This document shows, piece by piece, positions 35,434 through 47,605 of a stretch of 64,000 nucleotides of DNA; the first letter of the stretch is position 1; every line of letters begins with the position of its first letter. The notes beneath the pieces are model-generated. The model saw only the letters and a list, made by a program, of their open reading frames with translations, was not told the origin of the DNA and did not search any database. Source of the stretch: Rhynchosporium graminicola (taxonomy: Eukaryota; Ascomycota; Leotiomycetes; Helotiales; Ploettnerulaceae); NCBI GenBank assembly GCA_900074885.1, contig FJUW01000006.1, positions 746,512-810,511 of the forward strand, written 5' to 3'. The translations under genes and the position numbers were made by a program.

Positions 35434-37533
35434 ATGTTCAACATCCTTCCCTTTCTTGCTGGCTTTGCTGGCATTGCCACGGCCGTCAAAATCAAGGTTT
35501 CAAACCAAGGCGGCAATGCTACCTCTCCTCTTATGTACGGTGTTATGTTTGAGGACGTCAACCATTCTGGTGATGGAGGTATCTACGCCGAATTGATCCA
35601 AAACCGAGCTTTTCAAGGCAGCATTCAAAACCCATCCAACCTTAAGCCATGGACACCAATTGGAGACACCAAATTATCACTCCAGAACACCTCCATACCA
35701 CTCTCCTGGGCCCTTCCTTTGTCGGTGAATGTGGTAGCATCTGGCACAGGAGGGTTGCAAAATCCAGGCTATTGGGGAATCAGTGTGAAGTCGCAGACCT
35801 ACAAGGGAAGCTTCTGGGCTCTAGGCGACTACGCTGGAACATTCACACTCTCCTTGAAGTCTGCCTCTACATCGGATGTTTGGGGCAGCGTAAAAATTCC
35901 TTCGAAATGCAAGACAGGGCAATGGATTCAGCATACTTTCTCTATACAAGCGAAGGAAGCACCGAATACAAACAATACCTTTGTCCTTGAGTTTGAAGGC
36001 GGAAAGGGCTCTCTGAATTTGAATCTCATCAGCCTGTTCCCTCCAACGTATAATAATCGACCCAATGGACTTCGTCCGGATCTCATGAAAGGCTTGAAGG
36101 AGCTGAATCCAAGTTTCTTGAGAATGCCGGGTGGTAGTAACCTGTGAGAAATTCGAATCGCTCTACGTCCAACATTAACTTCTGTAGGCAAGGTAATAGA
36201 TACCACTTTCGTTGGAGATGGAACCAGACAATTGGCCCGCTGACCGAACGACCTGGCCGTCCAGGAGTTTGGACCTATCAGAATACCGATGGAATGGGTC
36301 TTGTTGAGTATCTGCAAGTGAGTCGCGAGACCCATCATCAATTCATAGCTTACTCGTTAGATGTGTGACGATCTCAAAGCCGAACCTATCCTCGCGGTAT
36401 GGTCTGGAGTGTACCTGCAAGGGGATGGGGCTATACCAGAAGCTAAGCTCGCCCCATACGTTGAGGAGGCAATGAACGAACTGGAATTCATCATGGGCTC
36501 TACCAGTACAAAGTACGGAGGATTGCGAGCGTCGTTAGGATTCCCAAATCCTTGGAAGATCAGATACGTAGAGGTAATACTTTTATCGCGCGGTTGATCT
36601 TCATTAATTCCATTGCAGATAGGAAATGAAGACAACTATGCAAATCCGGAAGGCTACGCAAGCTATCGATTCAGGATGTTCCACGACGCCATACGTGCAG
36701 CTTATCCTTCGATCTCAATCATGTCGTCGACAGGTGACCACACTGCGGTCGCGCCAGGGAGTTCTATCGACTACCACGAATATAATAGACCGAACAATTT
36801 CGCTTCCGAATTCACTAAGTTCGATAATGTCGATCGCTCACATAAAATCTTGATCGGCGAGTATGCTTCTATCCAGGGCAATGCAGCGCAGCCAAATGCA
36901 TCGGTATCCTGGAGTGTTGAACCATTCTTATCTTTTCCCAACTGGGTTGGTGCTGTTGGCGAGACAATATACACTCTCGGTGCGGAAAGGAATGGTGATG
37001 TTGTCATCGGCGCCAGTTATGCACCTGTGCTCCAGCATCTCAATAGCACTCAATGGATTGTAAGCTCACGTCCCGCTCCATGAAGCTCACAACGCTGACC
37101 ATTTTCACAGCCGGATCTCATCACTTTCACAGCCGACCCCGCCCAGAACGTCTTTTCCACCAGCTACTATGCAATCCAATTTCTGTCCGCCTATCGTTAC
37201 ACGCACATTGCCCCCATGACAACGGACACCCCATTTAGTCCAGCTTATTATGTAGCAGGTTACGACAAAGACACCCTCGATTATACTTTCAAGGCGGCAG
37301 TTTACAACACTACTACGTCGGTCCCCTTTGAAATCAGCTTCGCTGGCCTAACTAAAGACGATTCCACCGCCACGCTGAGGGTGCTAAGTGCTCCAGATGG
37401 CCTTTCGAGCAACGTACCTGGGGGTCCGAATGTAGTACGCCAGGAAACGCACAAGTTGAATGCAAAGAATGGGGTCTTCAGCTTTTCTTTGAAGCAGTAC
37501 GATATTGCAATCCTGACAACGAAGTCTTCTTAG
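35434..37533 (+). CDS. GH51 alpha-L-arabinofuranosidase, secreted
   Basis: Five exons, 35434-36143, 36188-36317, 36361-36573, 36619-37059, 37111-37533; 638 aa. Introns are 43-51 nt with good GT...AG ends and keep phase. The signal peptide is [17 protein letters not shown]. The N-terminal carbohydrate-binding-like part (residues about 20-200; [20 protein letters not shown]) precedes the TIM barrel: [10 protein letters not shown], acid/base Glu355 in EIGNED and nucleophile Glu432 in ILIGEYAS, then a C-terminal beta-sandwich ending [10 protein letters not shown]. It releases L-arabinose from arabinoxylan or arabinan side chains outside the cell. The segment after the PGGSNL junction reads [12 protein letters not shown], where family members usually carry an acidic residue before GN; exon joining there is supported by phase. 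Confidence 0.92.
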
Positions 37534-39753
37534 AGCTGAGAGAGCATGTAATATTATCCAAAAGAGTTACATGCCTACACTCCAGCCCAATCATGGTTGC
37601 AGTCTTGGCCTTCTACTTCAAGTTTAATAAATATACTCTCTATTCGAATTCAATCATGTTCGTAATCACTGATCAAGAACAACCTATTGAAGTCTCTTAA
37701 TTAGTGTTCCAATCTCACACAAGACGCTATATTGTCCGGTGCTGGAGAAAACTCAAGTAAAGTGTAAATTGAACAACGCACAAGTTGAGCTGCATTTTGT
37801 ACATCTTTTGCTCTACCTGGGCCCCACATCTTCGGAAGAGGCCATGCCCCGAATGGAGTCTTCGAATAGTAGTATAAAGATGCGCACCTCAGACTTATAG
37901 CGGTGATTGAAAATCGTACTTTTGCCAATTCCAAATTCTAATCACGTCAAGTACTATAGTCTTAGTGTTTTGATTTGGCTCCTTCTGTTATGCATTCTGG
38001 TATGCGCTGGTCTTCAAGTTCATACCTTGGCCTTGACATCGGAAGCTGAGAGCCTGAGACGAACGACTTCATTTATCGGTATTAATTTCACTCGTTCTTC
38101 TCTATCAGATAGAGAAATTTGATCACTGTCAAAGTCGTAACGTCATGCTTCTCTTCAACGACGACTATCGGCCAAGTACACCCGAGTCGGGTTTATCACA
38201 ATATCTCACGCTTGGGACTACATCATCTCATAGCCATGAATGCAATCTTCGGGGCCATGTAAATCTCTGTCATACTACTAACCTTCTCAGCCAACTACTC
38301 AGCTAGGCTCTATCATCGCTTCATTGCTCACGAGAAACCCTTCAAGCCTTGTCGATTATCTCTGAATCCAGAAGAACGTGACTGCAAAGATCATATGCGA
38401 CCATCCGTAATCATAACATTTCGCAAATTTTCCACGATCCGCTATTACAGCTGGGCTTGGACGACGTTGCTCTATCATGTGTGAGAGTAGTGCCGAACAC
38501 GGCTCCTACAGATGTAAGGCTGGCTGGCTACATCTCCTCAACCTGCCGACCAAAATTTAGTTCCTCGGGCCGGGAAGCCGTTTCCATATCCTGGTGCTTC
38601 AAGTCACAAACGCGAAGACATCAGGTATCAATCCGTCACGTTCTTCAATACCTAAGTAAGCTACCATTCTTTTAGTCAATTTCGCAATATTTTCTTCTTC
38701 GTGAGAAACATCCGTCTGCTGCTCCAGATATGCACCTTGACATGAACAATGATATCGTCCACCTTCACATGTGAATTCGCCGCTAATTATCTTTCTTTTT
38801 TCCTACCCACATTCCACAGTCCTGGCATCCTGATTCGATTTATCTCTACTTCAGGTTCCCAGCTCCCCCAACAATCTCAGATATGCGTACGAGCTCGTTC
38901 ATTCTCGTCATAAGGATTTTACTGTATCCAGTCATCAGACTAGTTGGGTTTCCACCCAGCTTTCTCGGTCGCCCAGCTACCCAGCATAGCGCTCTTGGTA
39001 TCACCGACCATATCTCAAGAATTCCGGGCCCAACGCTCAAACAATAGTAGGACATGTAGCTGCTAACCCTCGCTCTCACTGCCATACTTGAATCCGAGAT
39101 TAATCGTACATCCGAATCCTAGTCCACAACAGACTCCGATCACTCTTGCCAGCTATCAGAACACAGGTAGGCTTCTCTCGCGTTCCAGTCGCAATCGAGC
39201 CGACCACATTGAATTTAGCTAAATTGAAAACGATGCAGCTGGTGGGCGTACAAAACTTATAAAATCCTGATCTGGTCAAAACTCGGGCGTTGGAAATGAT
39301 GGGACAGTGAGCTTTTTCAAAATTGAAGGGTTACAAGCTCGTACGAGACTGTCATGCATGTCTTCTCAAGACAGCTCTAGTATTGTAATTGTATCAGCAA
39401 GAGCGTAGATACTTGGATTCAAGCAATGCTGACTTGGTGGCTTGCCAAGTTTGCCAGTAGAACATTAGGCACAACTTGAGCCTCATATGCTAGTTCAGAG
39501 GCCAGAGTGAGTCACAAGTAGAGAATTAAGCTACTAAGCAAGTTTAAGGAGAAGAGGTGGCTGAGAAGAATGTAACGATCCATTGAGTTTTTGCCTGGTA
39601 AGAGCAGATTCATTCCCGAACCTATCAAACCAAATCATACAATATCAGACGTCAGAACGCAGCCATATAAACAACTGATAACCACAATCTACCAAGCTCA
39701 ACCGGCGAAAACCGGCAGATGATTTCAAGGAACATATGGCTTTAATCACCATA
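37534..39753. other. Intergenic, no supported gene
   Basis: Short frames only. 37907-38122 (no ATG at its start) contains one hydrophobic stretch, and 38893 onward reads a short Met-initiated frame. Neither has further support. Confidence 0.5.
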
Positions 39754-40054
39754 TCATCGACAGTCGCAAGTTCTGTAGAGATATTAGACATTTTCAGTGG
39801 TATAAGTCGATCCACTTCAGCTCACCCGTCAGACTTGCAGCCATTGGAGCTCTTCCCAGAGAAAGCGCACTGCATCTTTTTTAGTAGTTGTGCCTGTAAG
39901 CGCCTACCATCGGGTCCTGATAACTCACCCCTTGTGAACAACTGTTCAAATCACAGCCTCTTTGAGGGACTGGAGACCTTTTATCGCCTGGCACTGCAAC
40001 CGCAGTACTTCCGACTGCCATGAAAACGACCCAGATGAGAGTTAGGACCTTCAT
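39754..40054 (-). CDS. Defensin-like (CSalpha-beta type) secreted peptide precursor
   Basis: Three short exons on the minus strand: 40054-39929, 39869-39826, 39772-39754; introns 59 nt (GTGAGT...ATGCAG) and 53 nt (GTGAGC...CTACAG). Product 62 aa. Residues 1-20 are a signal peptide (MKVLTLIWVVFMAVGSTAVA), residues 21-26 a short pro-piece ending in the Kex2-type dibasic site KR, and residues 27-62 a mature peptide with six cysteines at 34, 39, 43, 53, 59, 61. The spacing C-x4-C-x3-C-x9-C-x5-C-x1-C contains CxxxC and CxC, the hallmark of cysteine-stabilised alpha-beta defensins. Splicing is needed: each exon alone stops or lacks cysteines, and both junctions preserve frame and give an even cysteine count. 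Expected to be extracellular and antimicrobial or signalling. The family call rests on cysteine pattern only. Confidence 0.72.
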
Positions 40055-40172
40055 CTTGTATTAACAGAAATGGTGATGGGGATGCTTGGTGTGATTATGG
40101 GCGATAAACGATGTTGGATTCGGCTTGATGAGTATCGGATTGGGTTGAGACTAATTTGACAGAGCCTTCGAT

Positions 40173-40182
40173 ACTTATATAG
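40173..40182 (-). promoter_or_regulatory. TATA box of the defensin-like gene
   Basis: On the minus strand this reads CTATATAAGT, about 120 bp before the ATG at 40054, a normal distance for a fungal TATA promoter. It supports transcription of the small gene. Confidence 0.45.
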
Positions 40183-42343
40183 TGCTTGAAGTCTTTGACT
40201 CTATCGTTCTGCCGGCGCAGATCTCACGTATGTTGTACCCACGTACATGAAACAGAGTTCAATCTAAGTCTTCTTATTTTAAGGTTGAAAAGATTATTTA
40301 GATTAATACCGGTATAGTATAGTTTGTACAGTTCTAGCCTGTAGTGTGGCATAACAGCTTAAACGACAAGGTGAAACAACTCCATACCTATCAGATTCTT
40401 TAGTCCGCGAACAAAGGAACGTTAGTTATATTTAACGAGAGAGCAAGCTTCATGTGATGTGCTTACTGCTAGTAACGGCATTCAGCTGCAGAAATAAAAC
40501 GAATTCTTTATGGATTAACAACCCAGAAGTAAGGTTTGGCCAAGATACACATAACCTTTATTATGTCATGCCACATCATTCTAAAACATCAAGCTCTAGG
40601 CATTCCAGTAGAGCCGACAGAAAGCCGAAGACGATTCAGAGTCAAGAAACCGATGTGCTGCTCTATTTGAGTTCCCTTGGCAACGATGGTGTTCGTCACC
40701 CACCACCGAATCTGCCGTTAATGCAATCAATATGCTGCTTGGCGTACACATCAAGTCAGCGATCAAAGGCCCTCGTTAAATACAAGCGACCGTAGGAAAT
40801 TCATACAATATCCATTCTTACGCGTCAAAGCTATTCTGCTTGATGGAATGGTAATAGTATCGTCCTTGAGTATGACAGATTGATACCAGCGGATCAAGTC
40901 ACTAGGACATAACTATCTATTGAATTCGCCTTGGTGCTTAGCTTCAAAGGATCAGCATATCTTACATTTCGCCTTCGGGGCTGGCATAGAGGCCATCTAA
41001 GTGTTTATTTTTGAGGAATGCGAGGATTTGAGATTCTCTTAGGTTTCGAGGATGGCTGCGAGCCTTGATTTTCTGTCTTTTACATGGGACTTTAGGTATC
41101 ATCATTTCGTAGACTCTTCTGGACCTTGTACTTGTTTAAAAGTGACGGAGAACCGCAAACCCGTTGACCTATGCGTGCGGCCAATCTGGTACTCTTTTAT
41201 TTGGAGGACCACTTTACACTTCTTACTTCAGCGGCCGAAAGTGTGGATACTGATATGATGCTACTAATGAGGCCAGCGGTTTCGACGGGTGGTTCGGGTT
41301 CGACGGACATGCAGAACTAACTATTAGTATTAGAAATAGTTCTTCAAATATCGTAAATTATAATAGTAGGGGTGGTTCTCGTACACGATTTTACAAAACT
41401 CGGTCGTCTGTTTGGTCAAATTGACCGGGAGTTTAGAAAAGCGTGATCAAATCTTGCTTTCAAGGCCTAAAATAGCTATAGGAAGTCATTATCTCACCTA
41501 AATTCAGCCTCTAGGTAATGGGCTTCCTTAACTTACTATCCATACATCTACCGGCCTATAACTCTTCTCCCCTAATCGATTTACTAGGACACAATCCAAG
41601 ACGCACGTGACTTCGAACTATGATGAACAGGTATACAGTTTTGCCTCTTGGAAAGAACTGACGGTACTAAAGCGGTTGCAGCCTACCTTCAAAGGGTAGT
41701 TCAGGAAATAGTCAAATTTAGACCCGAACCATCCGTCGAAATCGCTGAATGAGGTTACTATATACTGAACACAACTGTACGGTGCAGAGCCCTACGGGAC
41801 CGGACACTCTTAGCGCCCATCTAAAAGACTGGCCACGCTGTCGCCCGAAAGTTTTGCTCAAGTCATGTCAAAGTGGGCGACGATAATGACGATAATGACA
41901 AGATAGAAAGCGAAATAAGACGAGCAAAGCGTTTTCGTCAAAGTCCACTAGATTGTTATGTCCCGATAGTTGTTCGGAACGAGACTTGTCTCCTTATGTC
42001 GAATATATTCTTGATCTGGCGCTTCGCTCGGGAGAGGGAACTTCTTGGTGAAGTGCAGGGGATCGGCGGGGGCTCAGAAGTGCACTATTCTCCCGAGGTG
42101 GCATCACGTTAATGTCAACTACGTGATACTAAGTGCTGATTAGCTTGAGAGAAAGCGAGAGGCCTTCACATAGGTTCGAGCTAGGTGCTATTAATTGGGC
42201 AATGCCCGTTCGTATGACACTTCATCTTCGATTGCGCCTTCGTGGACTTAATTCCTGCCTATCTCTCGGCCTCTTCGCGCCAAAACCTTTAAAGTCCATT
42301 TGAACATTTGGTACTATCGGGTACACCCAGGTCCTCGTTCAAT
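40183..42343. other. Intergenic spacer, no supported gene
   Basis: Short chance frames only. The final few hundred bases are the GH30 promoter. Confidence 0.55.
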
Positions 42344-44740
42344 ATGCTGTTATCTCTCTGCACTTTCCTCTTAACATCATTCGCCGCCAGAAGTATTGCC
42401 CAGTCGGTCTCTGATTTTGGCAGCTCGGGTGGTAGTGGCCCCAAAGGCGGCGTTGGCGACCTCTCTCGGCCTGTCTTGTTTGCGCAGGCTTATATTACGG
42501 ATGGCAAGATAGCATCGGAGTACCCGGACCTTGTATTGAGAGAACTGACAAACAGTTCGCCGCCCGTGCTTGAGAAAAGCGAAACTAATAGCTGCAATGG
42601 TGAGTACATGTCAATTGTTTTGCACCCAATCAGCCTGAGTAGAGGTCTGTTTGCATTGAAGAAGTGAAATCTAATTAATCGACGATCAATAGCGATTCGA
42701 AGTGTTGTCATTGATGATTCACCCGAGGGGAGAAGGCAAGAGATGCTTGGTTTCGGGCATGCTGTAAGTAATACAGGTAGCAGCTTTTTTCTGTTCTTAT
42801 AGTGTATCTCGGATTTTCTGCTTCAAAGATTATCGACAAATTTTGAATTGTGTGGCTGCTAACATTCTGTTTCTCAGTGGACGGATTCTACTGTGTCAAC
42901 ATTTGGGAGTCTAGAAGAAGATATCTTGGACGAGCTGATGGCCGAGCTATTCGGTCCCGATGGAAATAATATGGGGTTCATGCGCCATACGTGAGTTTGC
43001 TTTTAGATTTCCAAGCCCAAGTTCTAAGGTCGCAAAAGCCGGATATTACTTTCCGGCCCTTTCAAACTCGACTAATATCAGGCTATGAAGCATAGGATCA
43101 AGTGATATGAGTGGTACTCCATACAGCTTCGATGATAACGGGCCTCATTATAACGAAGGCCAACCGGATCCGAATCTTGAAAACTTTGACTTGGGTCCTG
43201 AAGGAGAAGCAATGGTGGGTGGCTTAACCTTCGGAACAATGTCGAACCGGCTCCAGAGCCCTGCAGAGTTTCAAATCGGCCTGACTGAAGAGCTTACTGA
43301 CCCTACATCAGGCTAAAATGATCGCAAGAATGGGGGACTACAAAAGCGACGTTTTTCTGTTTGGGTCTCCGTGGAGTTATCCAGGCTGGATGAAGCAAAA
43401 CGGCTTGTTCATAGCTCCGAGACTGCTTGGTGGATCTCAGATCCTCAACAACACCTTCGATCCCCAGTTTACCCCACAAGCAGTGCAGTATTTCACCAAG
43501 TACGTTGATGCATATAAGGCTCTTGGCGTGGAAGTAAATGGTTTGACGCTCAGCAACGAGCCTCTAAACTCCCAAGTAGGTTGTGTCATGAAAACGACAA
43601 GATTAACGCTCACTTTATCGGATAGGGAGGATATCCATGCATGTATCTAGGCGCAGACGACTCGGCTCGGATTTTAAACGCTGGACTAGGAGACGCGATG
43701 AAAGAGCGTGGAGTGAAGATCCTCGCTTACGACCACAATACTGACCAACCTGCCTATCCATCGCGCATGATTCAAGGCAGTAACGGCAACGTCAGCGGTG
43801 CAGCCTGGCACTGCTACGCGGGCAACGTGAATTACACCGTGCTCGAACAGTTTAACCAAGCCTTTCCTTCGACGCCTCAGTTCATGACAGAATGTTCCAG
43901 CTATTTGCCAAGCAATTATAGCATCTACATAGCACAGCAGTTCATCCCCTCTGTACAGTCGGGCGCGTCTGGTGGTGCTTTTTGGGTATTGGGAACAGAT
44001 CCTGATTATGGGCCACATTCGCCTTACGGAGGCTGTAAGTCAGTCTGAAAATGATCACGTCTCATCTTTCAAGTGTGTCACGGGCTTGAAACATCCTCGA
44101 ATCATACCTGTGATGTAATCCCACAATATCAGCTGCTAATTTGTCCCTTTTCCTAGGTGCTGGGTGCTTAGGTTCTATCATTGTGAACTCCAGCACAACT
44201 TACACGAAAACCCACGATTACTACATGATGGGACAATTTTCACGCTTCATCCGCAGAGGAGCACGGAATTACGCTGTTCGCAAAGGCATTGAGTATGGGG
44301 GCGGAACAACCGAGGCTCCCCAGTTTATCCTCATGTCTGTACAGAACCCGGATTCCAGCTGGGCAGTCATCTTTCTCAACAACTACGGCACAGATCAGGA
44401 TGTTGAGCTCTCCTTCACATCTCATCCTGGTTCCGTCTGGCATGGCACGATCCCCCAGCTCGCGGTGGTTACTTGGCTGATTCCACCCTCGAATCTATGG
44501 ATGGTCAATAATGGCACTGCATCACCGACGTCAACGAGTTATTCAACGCGCAACGGGACTACGAGTGGCACTACAGATGAAGGCCATCAGTTTACATGTC
44601 CCACTACTACGATGTCGCCGAAGACTAGCAGCACGAGCACGACGACGACAACTCCTTTGCTTCCTGTGCCTCATACAGATTCCGTTCCTGCGAGGACGTT
44701 GGCAGCCGCACAATGTCTTGTTTCGGCTTGCCAAAGTTGA
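42344..44740 (+). CDS. GH30 family secreted glycanase (endo-beta-1,6-glycanase-like)
   Basis: Seven exons, 42344-42599, 42693-42763, 42878-42990, 43091-43214, 43312-43575, 43626-44034, 44157-44740; 606 aa. The signal peptide is MLLSLCTFLLTSFAARSIAQ. Catalytic-domain motifs run in order: MLGFGHAWTDSTVSTF, NNMGFMRHT-IGSSDMSG, LFGSPWSYPGWMK, acid/base Glu271 in LTLSNEPLNSQ, DHNTDQP, AAWHCY, nucleophile Glu365 in FMTECSSYL, and GTDPDYGPHSPYGGCAGC. A beta-sandwich follows, then a Ser/Thr-rich tail from about residue 520 to the end. GH30 fungal members attack beta-1,6-glucan or beta-1,6-galactan; which one is not decidable here. The ATG at 42344 starts the signal peptide. The tail could be linker to an additional exon that I cannot place. 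Confidence 0.9.
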
Positions 44741-45309
44741 GTGATGTAGAGGTGGCTTTAAGTTGGGGACTAGGTATGGTGGTAAACAGACAATACGGGA
44801 AGTCGAGAATTGTATTTGCGAACCAAGGTCTTGTGCAGTACACCTTCCAAGTCCTTCAACTACTAAGTGCTTCTTCGCTGCTAAAACGGCAGGAGGAGAG
44901 TATGCCCCACTTAGTCTGCCCGTTACACTCGAACAACCACGCGTCGTGTCGGTTCGTCACTAAGGGTATGCTATGACCGCTCTTAATATATTCGATGTTG
45001 CCTTCGACTTCCTAGATGTACACGTACCCACCGTAGATATCCTGAGAATTTAGTAGTCTGCTGATGACAGAGCGGATAGACTTTTGCAAACGTATAGGGC
45101 TTGAGGTCCTTGGGGTAAACATAAATGTTGAATAGGTTCGTGCCGTTAGCTTTCGGCCAAAAATATGCCGGATCGGTGTCTAGGTCTAGGTTTGTGGACT
45201 CTTATGAGCTCCATACGATGAGGAGAGTCTTCTTCTCCGCCATTAGTCAAGTCGTCACGATAGAGGCTGGGTTCGGTGCGTTATTGGCGATAACCTGGTC
45301 AACGATTAG

Positions 45310-45490
45310 ATCTGGTAGATGTGGTAAAGTCGTGACGACCTCCTTTCACGCCTCAACCCACGTGACTCCCCCAAGCTTTGATAGTTGCTGCAACTCCTGT
45401 TCAGTTCAGCATCTTAAGCAACAAATCGAGCATGGCCTCGTCGGAGTATATATTCTACATAGCAAGCTCGTGAAGCGTCCTCTCGCAGTT
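45310..45490 (-). pseudogene. Possible ankyrin-repeat remnant
   Basis: On the minus strand a frame reads ERTLHELAM, stop, NIYSDEAMLDLLLKMLN, stop, TGVAATIKA. This matches the rhythm of an ankyrin repeat (TPLHxAA...AxxxLLL). Internal stops show it is not functional. Chance resemblance is possible with one repeat only. Confidence 0.3.
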
Positions 45491-46539
45491 CTGCACCTTC
45501 TGCCCGACGACCCTTCTCTTGCACGTGAAGTTTTCGGGTGCGCTTCACAGCTGGTAAGGGCAATTAGGCCGGCACGGCTATCGGCCCATAGACGGACCAC
45601 TGGAATGAGTAAGCAGCACGAGATCCATTGCCATTGTCGTGCTCGTCTTACCCTCGGGAGTTTAAGGTAATGCTGGACGCTGGTGGTTATCAATATCTCT
45701 ATCCATAGTGCGGGAGAGAGTTACTATTAGGGACATTGCAAGTGATCTCCCCAGGCAAAAACACTTCATTTTGAATAGCAGCTTCGTAGACTTGCTCAGA
45801 AACAACCTCTCATTCAAAACCATAGCTCCGTCTCAGGCCAGAGAGCGTCTCGGGACACAGGAAAGACGTTGGCCAATATATCTAGCTTTATGTAATAGAT
45901 GCTTGATTCAAGGTGGAGGTAAAGCTTCTTTCAGCCCTACACGAGTAGCGTCGCTGCACCCTGACTCGTCCGGGTGGCAATTCCTGGGGGTACGCTATCG
46001 ACAGCAGCATTTGCATATCGAACACAGATCTATTTGCTTCAGTATAAGGATCTGGCGATCAATGTCTAAAAGCGGCTGTCAAGTAATACTCCCGCCTCCT
46101 ATCAGGTAGGCACACTGAAATGATAGGGCCACGGAAACTCAGCTATGAAAGTATTGATTTTGCACCGCCAGCTAGCTCTTTCTGTACAACAGCGACTGAC
46201 GCGGCTAGCGTGCCACGTTCTCAGACCCGAAGTATGATGGGAATGGAGAAATGGAGCCCTCATTGCGGCGCGATAGCCCCATCATTTCATTTCTGCATAT
46301 CTGTCTCGTCTTAGGCGCCAAGGGCGAGGGATGCAAACGACTACGAGCTCTGGCGTCTAAGCATCCGAGGGGTATCCTTGCGTCAGCCAATGACTTCGGC
46401 CTGGAGAGTTTGTTTATTGAGATAGTTGTTTCAGCGTTTAGGCAACGAATGAGTCGTTGATAATCTCTGGAAACAATGCGCAACGTTGTAGCATTCAAAT
46501 TGTTACGATTCTATTCGCTCGAACTTTTGATAGTTTATT

Positions 46540-46820
46540 AGCAAGTTCAAGTGTACACGGGCCGATAGTTCGAAACAACAACGGCCACTTTGAGTTACTT
46601 GAAAACACCACTAGCGAGGAAACAGCGTCTCTTTTGTCCTTTTCGAGTCACGTGAAAGTTTATTGGCTGAAGGCTATTTGAAACCTGAAACGATTCTATC
46701 CAATCGACCTTTACTTTCTCATGCGGAGGAACCTCCGTAGAGTTCAACAGCACACGGGCCGAATGTTCGAAACAATACTAGCCACTTATGATCACTTGAA
46801 AACTCCGCTACCAGTATCAA
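46540..46820. repeat. Imperfect direct repeat, about 70 bp, spaced 197 bp
   Basis: 46553-46615 and 46750-46812 share CACGGGCCGA, TTCGAAACAA, GCCACTT and CACTTGAAAAC-like blocks in the same order. Offset 197 bp, close to 66 codons, which would fit two units of a 33-residue repeat protein that has decayed. No intact frame covers both copies. Confidence 0.55.
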
Positions 46821-47453
46821 GGAAATAATCGCAGCGGTAACTCGAAGTCTATATGCAAGTCTGAAGACCGTGCGGCTCTATGAGAAGGAGTTCCATTGGT
46901 CCTTGATCAAGTAGACATTACTCCGCATAATGGAGTCATATCTATCCTTTCAACTTCCAGAAATCCAAGCAAGACCTTAGCTTACCGAGCTATAGGTATC
47001 TAGTAATTGTATTGGCTCAGAAACTTTTACTGGAACAAGAATTGCCAACCTATCGAGACAAGGGAGCATGGCCACTGAGAACTATGCAGAAGATGTCACT
47101 CATTAAGATATATCATATCTTATTCTCAAAAAAATTATTTTCATTGGCTGTAAGCTATACATGACTAAGCGCATAACTTTTGATCGTTTCAAAACATATC
47201 AGATGAACTCCAGTCGAACAATGCCCCAGGCATATACCATATCGTCTTAACCTTTGCATCTAGAACATCTTGAATTCAGAATTTCATTCCCCTTCACGAC
47301 GTCGTGTGCAGAATTAAGTTCTGGGAAACACAACCTTAACCTTAGTATTTGGAACGGCTTTCTCCAGGACTTGTACAACTCCACGAGGTCGTGAAGAGAA
47401 ATGAGTTTAGATAAAGTAAGTTGAAAGTATTCCATGAGTCGCGTGATAGCCAT

Positions 47454-47461
47454 GTATATAT
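47454..47461 (+). promoter_or_regulatory. TATA box of the Lys/Ala-rich secreted protein gene
   Basis: TATATATA about 150 bp before the ATG at 47606, followed by a C/T- and CAA-rich leader. Confidence 0.45.
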
Positions 47462-47605
47462 AGAGACTGGTCGGAATCATATCTACTTCTTTCATATCAT
47501 CAGCTTTCTGACCTTCATACTCTCTTCCTTCATTCAAATCAACAAAGCAATTCCAGCAAACACTTCCGATACTTTTTATCAACCAATCTATACCAATCCA
47601 TCACC

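Larger units (their letters stand above)
44741..47605. other. Intergenic with degenerate repeat-protein traces
   Basis: No intact gene. Possible minus-strand ankyrin-like remnant (about 45.31-45.49 kb) and an imperfect direct repeat (46.54-46.82 kb) are listed separately. The 181-codon plus frame at 45125-45670 overlaps them and has no domain. Confidence 0.5.

Noticed and set aside
37907..38122. Hydrophobic plus-strand frame (YYSLSVLIWLLLLCILVCAG)
   Set aside because: No ATG before the hydrophobic stretch, no continuation, no splice-supported partner exon.
45125..45670. 181-codon plus-strand frame
   Set aside because: No recognisable motif or signal; lies opposite the possible ankyrin remnant and does not continue into flanking exons.
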